Origin: Skeletonema tropicum
Lineage: Eukaryota; Bacillariophyta; Thalassiosirophyceae; Thalassiosirales; Thalassiosiraceae
NCBI GenBank assembly: GCA_037178625.1
Contig: CM074145.1
Coordinates: forward strand, 558,001-622,000
Direction: 5' to 3'
DNA length: 64,000 bases
Part shown: piece by piece, positions 1-9,295 of the stretch
Position numbering within the stretch: the first letter of the stretch is position 1
How the letters are laid out: each line of letters begins with the position of its first letter
Translations under genes and position numbers: made by a program
Notes under the pieces: generated by a model
Database searches by the model: none
The model's input: the letters and a program-made list of their open reading frames with translations, nothing else
Told to the model about the DNA's origin: nothing

Positions 1-2816
1 GAAATCTCTTTGATATAAGAACCATCTGTGCAACAGAAGAGAGATCCTCTGTGTATGGCCTCCACTATCCCTGCTGGATCTTCCTGACCTGCCAAATCCT
101 GCCACATCCACGTGCCTCCTTTGCTAAATAGCCTCTCCCAGAATGAAGCAAAGACTGTATGACCTGGTGCTGCCACGAGAGGTGGGCCTCTCTGCATCAG
201 TCTAACTGAACCATTGTCGTATTCAAGGATGGTAGCTGGAGCCAAGGTGGTGGAGGGTCTATCTAGCTGTCTTGACGGGTGGAGCACGTGTGATCTATCT
301 CCGGAGTCCCTGTCGTGCACGTATTCCTGGATCGTGCTGTCAGTATGTATCTCCACTGCGAAGGTTTCGGTGTTCCAGAAATGCCTCCATTTCCTATGTG
401 AAGGATGTAGCCATTCCCTCAACGGCTCCTCCAGCCTCAGATTGAGCGGTGCGATCTGGAGCAGATATTTTTTCCATAGTTTGAAATCTGCCGCAGTTGG
501 AAATTCTGGGCCGAAGAGCAGTCCAGACCTATGCTTCCCTAACAGTCCTTCTTCAGAGTCCATCCAGTGCCCGTCCAGTAAGTGCTTCTCCAGGTATTTT
601 CCATTGGCCGAAGTGATGTCAGAGAGGAAGAGAGCCTCTTGTGCCTTTCTGACTCTGTTAACACGCAACAGATCTTTCCCTCGTAAGCCCATTTCAACCA
701 TCATGTGCATGATGACCTTGTCCCCTCTCCGAGGGAGTGGGATATCGTCACACCGCAAGTCAAGAGTAATCCCCAGCTCGTCAAGTTTTTCCCAAAATGA
801 TTTGATCCACGAGTCGGTTGCAAGATGCCCCCACGTACGGAAGTCATAGCTAAAAGGACAGTCCGGTACCCCCAATTCAATTTGCAGATGACGAATGACC
901 ACACTCAACGTAAATCCAAGATGACGGTCCTTCACCGCTGGATGGGGTTTGTCATCGTAATGCTGAAGGAAAGACGCGAGTGTAGCGGCCGTTGTCTCGA
1001 TTGTCAGATCATTGAGGCCCATGCCTCCAAATGCTGGTGGAAGATACCTCCATTCTCTGGTGATAGAACGGGTAACCCCGAGGCTGCTGAGAAGGTAGAA
1101 ATCCGCAGAAGACAATCCCTTTTTTAGCTCAGCAATTGGTGCCGAGCATGCCCCAAGACCATAGCGCAGTCCTGACCACAGTTGGCAGGAGTAGCTCATC
1201 CAGACCGACCTAACCGGGATGTGCCCACTTTTAATCTGAGCGGTCCACGTTGTCACTCTTTCTTTCATCTGTTCGAAATGCTGATCCGCCTTTCCATCTG
1301 GTCTGGCAAATAATCCGAGGTTGTTGTCTGCCTTATTGGTAGGGAGTTTGTCGATTGGTTCCGTAGCTCCTGAGGTTGTCGGGACATGGAAGGCTAGCGA
1401 GGACAGATCATTGTCCTCCATCTCGGCTCCGTCTGTCTCTCCCTGCCGTCGCTGTTGCTGATCAGTATACACCCATCCCCCTTTGCCGTCCGCTGATTGA
1501 TGATGGATAGTTACCCCACACTTCTCGCCTTTTAAAGCACCCCCTGTCGCTCCGAGTAATCCCCCCCAATCCGAGATTGAGGCTTGGCCTTTAGCTGCTG
1601 TCGAGAACAGGTCATCATCTTCGTCCAAACCAGCCCAAAGGTTGGTGTCGTCAACGTACAGGATCCCCACCTGCCGGACAGATTTCCTAGTTATCGGGCA
1701 TTCTATCGTAACACCGTGTCCGCTCCGACGTTGCACATTTACTATCGTGGTACTCGTCTGTTGCCAAGTGGCAGGAGCCGCGCCATTACCTTGAGCGAGC
1801 CCCTGCTTGCCGTCCTCTTTCCCGCCGAAGTAAGATTCAGATTGCCCGTAGCCTGTACGCAGGAAGAACTCCATGTTGTGAAGGGGACGTAGCATCGACA
1901 GTACTGCACAGTTTGGAACTTTGAACGCTTGGAGGGTGAGACTAGCGGCTGGAAGGGCCACCCTGTCATAGCACTGTGCCGCATCGACTTGAGCAACTAG
2001 AAGCGGGCGTTTGGTGACCCTGGCGATGTCATAAAGTAAAACCTGCTGCAGAATGGCGTCCTCTGCGGTTTTCCCTTTGGAGCTGAAGATCTCCTCTGGA
2101 ATCATGCCTTCCTCTCTCGCTGAATTGATCATCCTGTGCCCGAAAATGAGTTTGTTGCAGAAGTTGAAGTCTGCTTCCAGTAGGAGGATGGCACGCAATT
2201 TGTTCACCACAGCTACCCCTGCGATTTTTTCCAGCATTACAGACAGTCCTCGTGCCCATCTATCAGGACTTGCTCCAGTTGTGGTGGTCAGAGACAATTT
2301 CCTAGCCATCAGCTGTGACAATTTGTCATCATGTGCCATCGACTTGTAGTGCCCAAAATGAATCCCCGATAAGGAGGAAGAAGTTCTTTCCTTCACGTGT
2401 CGCCAGTAGTACTGAAAGTCCTCTTGTGACACCGAGATCGAGATCTCCCCGTTTCCCATCCGGGACCAGATCGAGGCCATTTCATCGAATAAGAGGAGCG
2501 TCCGAGGATCCGTGTCTGGTGGTGGCACAAACGTGCCTTCCAGAATCTCTACTGCGGCTGATGTGTCGGCGAAATTACCCAGTAGTTCAAATAGAGCACC
2601 TTGACAAATCGGTGCAGAGGTGGCCCGTCCAAATCTTGTTCGCAGCTCGGTCTTCAGCGCCTCCTCAATCGACTCTTTGGCCGTATGCTCAACCACTGAA
2701 CCATCGTCCTGCACGACCTCCACTCTTGTTCGGCCCTCGGGGCCCCCGTTCATGGAGTGCAGAGCAGCGTAATAGGGGGCCGCAGGTGCCCTTCTATTAC
2801 AGGTGGGAAAATTCAT
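1..2816 (-). CDS. Reverse transcriptase and RNase H part of ORF2, element A (runs off the left edge)
   Basis: On the minus strand an open frame runs from an ATG at 2816 (second ATG at 2753) to position 1 with no stop that I could see, about 938 codons. It encodes the copying enzyme of a non-LTR element. RT fingers follow RWARGLSVMLEKIAGVAVV. Motif A is VDAAQCYD (near codon 275, first catalytic Asp), and the catalytic YVDD follows at about codon 385. The frame ends at the edge in CCTDGSY, the start of an RNase H domain with its first Asp. The codons before TRVEVVQDDG (codon about 30) are probably not original element sequence but read-through of the adjoining insertion. The plus-strand ORFs here are antisense shadows. 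The downstream zinc knuckle and protease seen in element B would lie beyond the window. Confidence 0.88.
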   Translation of the reverse strand, partial: MNFPTCNRRAPAAPYYAALHSMNGGPEGRTRVEVVQDDGSVVEHTAKESIEEALKTELRTRFGRATSAPICQGALFELLGNFADTSAAVEILEGTFVPPPDTDPRTLLLFDEMASIWSRMGNGEISISVSQEDFQYYWRHVKERTSSSLSGIHFGHYKSMAHDDKLSQLMARKLSLTTTTGASPDRWARGLSVMLEKIAGVAVVNKLRAILLLEADFNFCNKLIFGHRMINSAREEGMIPEEIFSSKGKTAEDAILQQVLLYDIARVTKRPLLVAQVDAAQCYDRVALPAASLTLQAFKVPNCAVLSMLRPLHNMEFFLRTGYGQSESYFGGKEDGKQGLAQGNGAAPATWQQTSTTIVNVQRRSGHGVTIECPITRKSVRQVGILYVDDTNLWAGLDEDDDLFSTAAKGQASISDWGGLLGATGGALKGEKCGVTIHHQSADGKGGWVYTDQQQRRQGETDGAEMEDNDLSSLAFHVPTTSGATEPIDKLPTNKADNNLGLFARPDGKADQHFEQMKERVTTWTAQIKSGHIPVRSVWMSYSCQLWSGLRYGLGACSAPIAELKKGLSSADFYLLSSLGVTRSITREWRYLPPAFGGMGLNDLTIETTAATLASFLQHYDDKPHPAVKDRHLGFTLSVVIRHLQIELGVPDCPFSYDFRTWGHLATDSWIKSFWEKLDELGITLDLRCDDIPLPRRGDKVIMHMMVEMGLRGKDLLRVNRVRKAQEALFLSDITSANGKYLEKHLLDGHWMDSEEGLLGKHRSGLLFGPEFPTAADFKLWKKYLLQIAPLNLRLEEPLREWLHPSHRKWRHFWNTETFAVEIHTDSTIQEYVHDRDSGDRSHVLHPSRQLDRPSTTLAPATILEYDNGSVRLMQRGPPLVAAPGHTVFASFWERLFSKGGTWMWQDLAGQEDPAGIVEAIHRGSLFCCTDGSYIKEI

Positions 2817-3249
2817 TATTTTTCACCCCCATTATTCTACAGAGTTATAGGTAGGAATCAGTACATGTGTTTTTTAGTGAGAAGGTTTACTTTAGGGACA
2901 CGTAGAGTCCTCGGTAGAGACTACCGGCGTAGGATCTGTATGTGTTCCTATGTAGAAAGCAAGAAGTACCTGTTGAAAGCGAGAAATTGACTGTACTAGA
3001 TGCGCTTTTTGAGCATCTAAATCGGTCTGTACGAGAAAGAAATACAGGTTTTACACGGGCGTTAGTCGATTTAGTTTTTGTCTTTCTTCGTCACGAGAAA
3101 ATGTCTTTTTGTAAAACTGTGCTTGATATATCGAATCGTGCGCTTGCAGATGTTTTACTGATCACCAGATGCAGACGCTTAATTGAGTTGTTGTATTCTT
3201 TGTGTTGAGAAAGTGTCTGTTTTGTAAAACTGTGCAGTGATCAATTTTA
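2817..3249. other. Gene-free stretch with a degenerate duplicated motif
   Basis: No convincing gene. The string TTTGTAAAACTGTGC occurs near 3110 and again near 3220, each followed after a gap by TTTTACT(G/A)ATCACCAGATG. This suggests a diverged tandem duplication of about 95-100 bases at the 3' side of the helicase remnant. Confidence 0.4.
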
Positions 3250-4896
3250 CTAATCACCAGATGAAGATCCTGCGAAGTAATCACTTGGGATTTCATGATC
3301 CTTCTTCGCTTCTTTCCACTTCTTGTTCGGGTTGGTTATGATGTTGGTAATCCTGGTTGTCAGGTCTGTCCTGTCTTTGATGAAATTGCCCTTGATTGCT
3401 GCTGCGTACGATGTTTCTGTGATTTCTTCCAACTTTCTCTTGCTATACCTTGTCTTCGACTCTTCTGCCTTCCCCTCCAAGTATTTCACCCAATTTGCTC
3501 GCTTCTTGTACGATTCGCAGAACTGGCCATTTTGCTTTCTCTTGCAATTTTTTAATCGGTTCGTTGAAATGTTGCTTCCGGTCCAGTATATGGCACTGTC
3601 CGACGGGTATGCTTGATCTTTGGAGCCAAGTGTTTTGCCTCTGCTGGTAGCCACGTCCACGTACATTGTTCCAAGAAACTTGCTAATCTCCCACAACTCA
3701 TCTGCTGGATCTATTATCATGCGGTTCCAGCGGTCTCCTTTGTCGAATCCAGCTTCGAGTCCTTGACAGCGGTGGATGGTGATGGCGTAGGCAATTTGCA
3801 ATGGCATGAATAATGCGGTGCAGCATCCCCTGTTGCAAATCTGCTCGTAGGGTGGGATTGGCACGTGCTGTGCGCAATAAGTTGGGGTAGGATGCATTTG
3901 TATCAGTATGAAATGAGTTAGTAGTGTTTTCGCAGAGAGTGGCAATTGTCTTGTGTCTTTCGTGTGTCAACTTTTACTCACCGTTGGGTTGTTCTTGTCC
4001 CATGGGTCCTCGCCTGGTGGTGGTTTGTATGTAGGGAAATCCACAACAATGTACTTCGGTAGGCTAACCTCACCTTTACCGTTTGGTCCAACGGAGCGAT
4101 CCTTATCGTAAACGATCTCGACTACTACCCCAATAGCTGAGACGTACAATCCTGAGTTGGGATCGATGTTGGCTGACTCCAAGCAAACATGTGCACCTAC
4201 GCACACATCAAAGGTGTAGAATAGCCTCCTGCCGTAAAAGTGCGACTGGTATGCTGTGTTATTGCCCGCCATCCTGCTGCTGAATTGACACCTGAGCCTA
4301 GCTATTGGTACTTTCAGTCGTTCGTGTGTTTTGATCAGCATGTCTACATTTTTCTGGGACATATCGTCCCGTTTCGCGTATACCCACAACGTCTTTGGGT
4401 CATTTTCTACCTCTTCCCTCAGTTTTGGATGATATTTTCCGAGTTCGTCTATGTGTAGTTTGATCAGGCGCTTTGCATCCTCATCAGTCTGGTTCCCCAC
4501 TCTCATCCTGTTCATGAGATCGCTATCCTCCTTGTCTTTTGCTCTAAAATTCTTCGTCAACATGAAGACCACATCCGTCATCATCTCAGTCAAGATTTTG
4601 CTACCCTCGTAATCGCATATTTGATTGTTTTTACTCTTTCCTGTCATTGTTTTTGGCCTATCGTTGTTGTGGTATTCGTGGTAGCCGTTTATTGCTCCCC
4701 CCTTGTTGGACGGTGGCAGCTGGTAGTCGTCACCGAAGAACAACACAACCGGGACACCGCCCCACCTCTCCCGTTTATTGTGCCCATTAAATGCGCAATC
4801 TCTCACATGCTCCTCTGCACCGAATGTTACGTGTGAGCCCAACATGCTTCTTTCATCGACCATCAGTACGAGCAGCTCTTTCAGTTTATTGCACAT
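3250..4896 (-). pseudogene. PIF1/RecD-like superfamily 1 helicase, 5'-truncated, one intron
   Basis: Two minus-strand exons join across a 114-base intron (3868-3981, GTGAGT to CAG), which puts NNPT before HVPIPPY in frame. Visible helicase motifs are a Walker B-like VDERSML, motif III FFGDDYQLPP, an LTKNFRAKD segment, and the C-terminal AYAITIHRCQGLEAG followed by YVDVATSRGKTLG. These match PIF1-type DNA helicases, which unwind DNA with ATP. The Walker A (GKS/T) region that should lie upstream is absent. Immediately upstream the same frame hits a stop (TGA near 4911), where an MBD-like reading frame is found instead. The tail after the last motif is Lys-rich and ends at 3250. Such helicases occur as host genes and in mobile elements; its position inside an interrupted retrotransposon favours a mobile origin. 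It is probably non-functional without the ATP-binding P-loop. Confidence 0.75.
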
Positions 4897-5944
4897 TTCT
4901 TCAAACTCTTGAAAACTTTGTTGTCAGGGGAGAGGTAATGGTGGTAAATAGTTCCGCGGGATTTGCCGCCCTTACGCTTGATACTCTTCCTTTTCCATCC
5001 ATCCGAGAGATCTGAATGGGTGTAATCAACCCACTCATTCTCGCTATGTAGAAGGCAGTTGCATTTGTTTATTAGGTAAAATTGTTCAGTGATCGATTAT
5101 ACTAAAATGATTCAATAAGCAAGCGATACTTAGTGCGGCAGTGCACATGCACACAAAATAAACTCACATGATAGTTGAATCAGGAGAGGCCTTCTCTCCG
5201 ACAGGTACCGGTTTAGACTTTTTCGTGACAGCACCTTTCTCGGACAAATCCGGTTCATCATCATCTTGAACAGGTTGATCACGGGAGCCCGAATGAGTTT
5301 TGTCTTCAAGTACAAGTTTCCCGTTCTCATCACTGGTGTGAAGTTGAAGGTTGAAAAAAAAACTTGTAAGTAAAAAGGAAAGACAGAATTTGTAAAACGG
5401 TACAATGAACAAAAATACCAAAATCATTGAACCACACGAAGGTTAACCTTCTCTCTTACCAAAAATGCTCACAATTTGAAGTGTACGGCGCTTGGCTTGT
5501 ACCTCCTTTCTGAGCAATAGCGGCAAACATTAAGAAGTTGACCGCTGCAGACACCAGATCATCTTTGTCAGTAGAATCAGTCTTACCAACTGGGACATTC
5601 GGGTAATGTTCAGACAGTTCATTCAGGATGTACTTGATTGACCCGACTTCAAAGACGGAAAGAGCAGAAAAGAGCAGTTGTTCCTTCTCCAACTTGGCAA
5701 CGTCAAACCCATCGCCTAATGCAACAGACGCTAGCAGCAAGAAGATACGATCGTCGGTACGCACCAAACGCCAATTGATGTCTGTTACGCTCAATGCAAT
5801 GACAGGAGCCGACGGTTTAGCGGCAGTCTTGACCCCTGACGAAGTAAGACGTGCATCGACATTGCTCCGATTCCGCACGGCACGGAAGCCCTTACCATTA
5901 CTACCAACGGTGGATATAACTGGATTTGTGTTGCCAAACTTCAT
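4881..5944 (-). CDS. Three-exon protein with C-terminal MBD-like domain, cut short against the helicase
   Basis: Exon 1 is 5944-5460, exon 2 is 5332-5168 and exon 3 is 5043-4881. The introns are 5333-5459 (127 bases, polypyrimidine tract then CCAG) and 5044-5167 (124 bases). Both restore frame, giving 270 residues. The first 160 residues match nothing I recognise. The middle (DENGKLVLEDK onward) is acidic and probably disordered. The end, from LSDGWKRKSIKRKGGKS to YLSPDNKVFKS, resembles the methyl-CpG-binding (MBD/TAM) fold: a GWKR start, a basic GKS loop, then a Y-x-SP-DNKVFKS strand. The domain stops abruptly (KKCAIN, then TGA). The last 16 bases overlap the helicase ORF in another frame, so both genes look truncated at one junction. 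A DNA-binding role is inferred from the domain only. Confidence 0.6.
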
Positions 5945-7400
5945 TATTTATTTGGACAATGTAGAAATGTGATGATGTAAATGATGCAATGCATAATTTA
6001 TGAGAGCTGTTGAACGGCTCGACAACGTACAAACTGCCTACATAACCGCCGCCAACGCACCAGCGCAATAATCAGCAGAGAACAATGCAATCAATAACCA
6101 ACCACGTCATGAAGTAAACGAGTTCCTTCGTAAGCTACGTCGGCAACACAAGATCTTGTGGTTCAACACATCGACAACACGTCGACAAAAAGATTCAGCT
6201 CAACACAAGACGTCGACGTGGAGTTAAGAACTGACGTATTGGTATTGATCAGTACGTGGCCAAAGATCGGCAGTTATTCAAATGCAAACACGTCGGCAAC
6301 CAACGTCGGCGTCTATTTAGACTTGCATCAATAGACGACTCGGCAGATAATGTAATTGAGCCAATGTCGACCTGAGTACTTGCTGCATGAACTTAAATAC
6401 TTTTTTGTTCATTGGATTTTGCCAACACCTGACTTCTGGTACTTTGTGACGTAAGACGATTGGAATCAAGTGTACTAATTCCTTAAGTAACGAAGTTTAC
6501 CACGTCACTCAGAGAAAAAATTAAGAAAATAGAGGGTGACGGGGATGCACACCGGAAAGAACGAAGAAGCTCATCGACAATCTGACTTAATTAGCCTGGA
6601 AAAGTCCTTTTTAGCACAAATCAAGCGATTTTTGATCTAAATCATAAGATATAGCATCTAAATGACAATCAAAATGGGCATTTCAGCGGGGATAGGAGGG
6701 GGGAAAATCCCAACACTTCAAGTTGAAGTTCCGGAAGTAATTCAGAGCAAAGCACCGCACCCAACGAATCCGGCCGCACAGATCTCGCACAGATCTCGCA
6801 TACAGAGGTGAACTATAACATGCCGGCACCAACATGGAAAAGAGCGAATAAAAAACTCGCACTGAAACGATAGAATCGAGTGGATGAGTTGAAAGTGAAA
6901 GAGATGCACAACAGTGAACACTAAGCGCAACTAAACAGCTGATCCGACAACAAACAGTTGAGACGACGAATGACTGCCGGACAATGTACTAATTGGTATA
7001 AGTGTGCACAGCACAATTATATATAATTTGATCAGGCGCACTGCAATCTTCTCTCACATCCCTACACAAATACTAGTGCCGATGGACAGATAGATGATTT
7101 TCACAATTCTAACACAATTAAAGACAACGTCATTGCAGAGCAACTTTATAGCCGTATTCTATTGTAAAGAGACTAATTGGTAAAATTGTGCACAGCACAA
7201 TTATACCAATTAAGGCCAACGTCATTGCAGAGCAACTTTATAGCCGAATTCCGTTGTATAAAGACTACTGACAAGCCACACAGCAAATGGCCAACAGCAA
7301 GATGACGACACAATACTTTACAGGCCCCGAGGGCCCGCGCTGAACCCGCCACATACACCGCTGCACGCCACCACTATCGCACCATTCTGCGCGCCCCTGT
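5945..7400. other. 1.46-kb stretch without a supported gene; short repeats
   Basis: The only ORFs are short and unconvincing. A block of about 50 bases containing CGTCATTGCAGAGCAACTTT occurs at about 7128 and again at about 7217. Between the copies lies a hairpin (7174-7212). A related sequence (CTAATTGGTATAAGTGTGCA) starts near 6990. The region looks like degraded repeat or regulatory DNA. Confidence 0.4.
7174..7212. repeat. Imperfect hairpin, 18-bp arms
   Basis: TAATTGGTAAAATTGTGC is followed after three bases by GCACAATTATACCAATTA, its reverse complement with one mismatch. It is flanked by the two copies of a roughly 50-base direct repeat. It could be a small foldback element or the ends of one. 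Confidence 0.65.
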
Positions 7401-9293
7401 TTATACACTCATCACTTCCTTAGCCTTTGTGGCTCTTTTGATGCCTTGCCAACACTTGCGCTGTGCCTCACCTCTGAGGATGGCTTTCACTCTGACTGCC
7501 TCTGCTTCCCTCTCATTTGCTATTGCCTCGTTGAGTTTCTCATTTAAGAAGTGCTTCCGCAAGTAGGGAGAATCCGCCAGTAGCTGTCTCGTATGCTCTT
7601 TTGTGCTTCGATACAAGTCCACCAGTTCCGGAACGGGGGTAGACAGCCACTGTTCTAGACCTCTCCTTTTTGCGAATCTCCGCATATTCCCCATATTGAC
7701 CTGCTTCCCTAGATGGTGCCGTAGTATCCATTTCAGGAGGTGGCGTTTATCTAACCAAGATTGTATCGCTGGAGAATATTCATAATGAGCTGGATAAAGG
7801 ACTCTGCACTTGGACTCCGCGTACAAGAGTACATCTTCGACAATGTTGTCCAGTGTTTCCATCTGGGCAATGAATTCTGCGTCAGGCGGGAAGGAGGCAA
7901 GAGCCTCTAACTCGGAGAGTTTTTGGTCAATCTGTTTCTCGTGGAAACCCTTTCTTACTAACTCGAGATATTTGTCTCGTACCCGCGGGACCTTTGAGTT
8001 CAACTTCCTGGCCTTTGGAGGCACAATACGACAGAGGGCAGTGCCAAGGACGGATCTGGTTTGCAAATCTACCACCACCGGCCGATGATCTCCCAAGTCT
8101 GGATCAAAGGGGAGGTAACAAGCGCTGATCAGTTCGATATCGTCTGACACCCAAATACCGTCAATCGCCCCATTTCCATTGTCGTTGCCTCTGAAGTGTG
8201 TGAAGGGCCCTTTCTGTCCAGGCATGATTCTGTGAACAGCCTCTCGCATGTTGATGTCATTGCCTGCTAGCCGCCTGCTCAATTCGCCGTCCAGTGCATT
8301 CTCATTAGCATCCATCATTAGTACCACTCGATCTCCTAATGTCCTCCACTTTATAATGGCCGCGACGAGCTCTCGACGAAATAGGTCTTTGGGGTTTGTA
8401 TCGAATTGATGGGATTGAATGTACCTCACGATGTGTTGGTAGTAGGTGCCAACCCCTTCCGAGCGGCAGGGTGCATACGCTGAGATGAACACCGTTCCCA
8501 CTCCATTTGTCGGCTCGGTGCGGTACCAGCAAAACATGCCTAGCTCCGTTTCATCCTGCCCCCTAGTGGTAGGTAGGCCCGCCAATTCTTCTCTCAGAAC
8601 CACCGCTGTCCCCCCTGCTTGGAAGTTCCCGATGTTGTGGAGTTCCCGCGTATTGTGAGCATGAACCGATGCAATTCTATCATCTCCGTGCCGAAGGGTG
8701 TTAGCAATCTGTAAGGATGGATTTAACGCCCGAAAATTGGTGTTGGTCTCTTGGAGCCCCAACACGTCGACCCTGTATTCTCGTAGCACGTGCTTCAGTC
8801 GTTCTATCTTGGTGTTGTTGGGCTGCCACAGGCTGAGGCCATTGATGTTCATGGACAATACTCGAACCGTCTCGTGTCCTTTGTGGGCCACCCTAAGCGG
8901 GCCGTACACCGGCACCTTGATGCTGCTCACTGAGCAATTGTCTGCCTTATTATCTAGGCCGACCGACCGCAGGCCGTCCAGCTCAGTAGATCTATGCTGC
9001 TGCGACTCCAATAACTCGTCAAGCTCCCTGTTGGATGGATCATCGCGTTGTCTTGTACGATCCGCTAGCAACTGCCTCATTGTGTCTGTATCCAACGCAT
9101 CCTCCAGCTTGGTTCCTCCTGCAATGGTGTTGCGGCGTCTCATAGAATCTCGATATTGCTGTGCTCTTTGTGCTGACTTCTTCTTCTTCTTTGTTTTGGA
9201 TGGCCTATTAGACTTATATTCACGTTGCCTCTGTCTGAAATGGCTCACCTCGGCCTCCCGGGCAAAGGAGGGTGGAGGCTGCCGTGGATCCAT
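7401..9293 (-). CDS. ORF2 N-terminal part: APE-type endonuclease, element A
   Basis: This 630-residue minus-strand ORF starts at the ATG inside TAATG (9295-9291). The N-terminus is basic (a KTKKKKKSAQR stretch near residue 35). From about residue 145 it has the apurinic-endonuclease-like signature in order: MNINGL, GLQETNTN (Glu), SAYAPCR, LMMDANEN (Asp-x-Asn), GAIDGIWVS and GDHRPVVVD (catalytic Asp-His). All expected catalytic positions are present. This enzyme would nick target DNA to prime reverse transcription. Residues 500-630 form the linker toward RT, with HLLKWILRHH and SPYLRKHFLNEKL conserved in element B. The ORF ends at KEVMSV followed by TAA, just where element B continues into its RT frame. 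The stop therefore appears to be created by the downstream insertion rather than being a natural end. Confidence 0.88.
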   Translation of the reverse strand: MDPRQPPPSFAREAEVSHFRQRQREYKSNRPSKTKKKKKSAQRAQQYRDSMRRRNTIAGGTKLEDALDTDTMRQLLADRTRQRDDPSNRELDELLESQQHRSTELDGLRSVGLDNKADNCSVSSIKVPVYGPLRVAHKGHETVRVLSMNINGLSLWQPNNTKIERLKHVLREYRVDVLGLQETNTNFRALNPSLQIANTLRHGDDRIASVHAHNTRELHNIGNFQAGGTAVVLREELAGLPTTRGQDETELGMFCWYRTEPTNGVGTVFISAYAPCRSEGVGTYYQHIVRYIQSHQFDTNPKDLFRRELVAAIIKWRTLGDRVVLMMDANENALDGELSRRLAGNDINMREAVHRIMPGQKGPFTHFRGNDNGNGAIDGIWVSDDIELISACYLPFDPDLGDHRPVVVDLQTRSVLGTALCRIVPPKARKLNSKVPRVRDKYLELVRKGFHEKQIDQKLSELEALASFPPDAEFIAQMETLDNIVEDVLLYAESKCRVLYPAHYEYSPAIQSWLDKRHLLKWILRHHLGKQVNMGNMRRFAKRRGLEQWLSTPVPELVDLYRSTKEHTRQLLADSPYLRKHFLNEKLNEAIANEREAEAVRVKAILRGEAQRKCWQGIKRATKAKEVMSV

Positions 9294-9295
9294 TA
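9291..9295 (-). promoter_or_regulatory. TAATG stop-start overlap between ORF1 and ORF2
   Basis: Read on the minus strand, the ORF1 stop TAA (9295-9293) shares its last A with the ATG (9293-9291) of the endonuclease ORF. Such UAAUG overlaps are known to couple translation by termination-reinitiation in some non-LTR elements (SART1 of silkworm). That this copy uses it is inference. Confidence 0.7.

Larger units (their letters stand above)
2731..7400. other. 4.6-kb segment separating the endonuclease and RT halves of element A
   Basis: Similarity to the contiguous element B stops at about 2730 on one side and 7400 on the other. Between lie a PIF1-like helicase remnant and an MBD-like gene, both minus strand, plus about 1.9 kb without clear genes. 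A 13-base motif, GGCCCTCGGGGCC, sits at 2732-2744 and its exact reverse complement at 7323-7335. The left copy lies at the breakpoint, the right copy about 65 bases inside it. I see no convincing target-site duplication. This could be a nested transposon or a rearrangement; the sequence alone does not decide. Confidence 0.6.

Noticed and set aside
214..849. Long plus-strand ORF at the left end
   Set aside because: Antisense shadow of the minus-strand reverse transcriptase frame, which has clear catalytic motifs and extends off the window.
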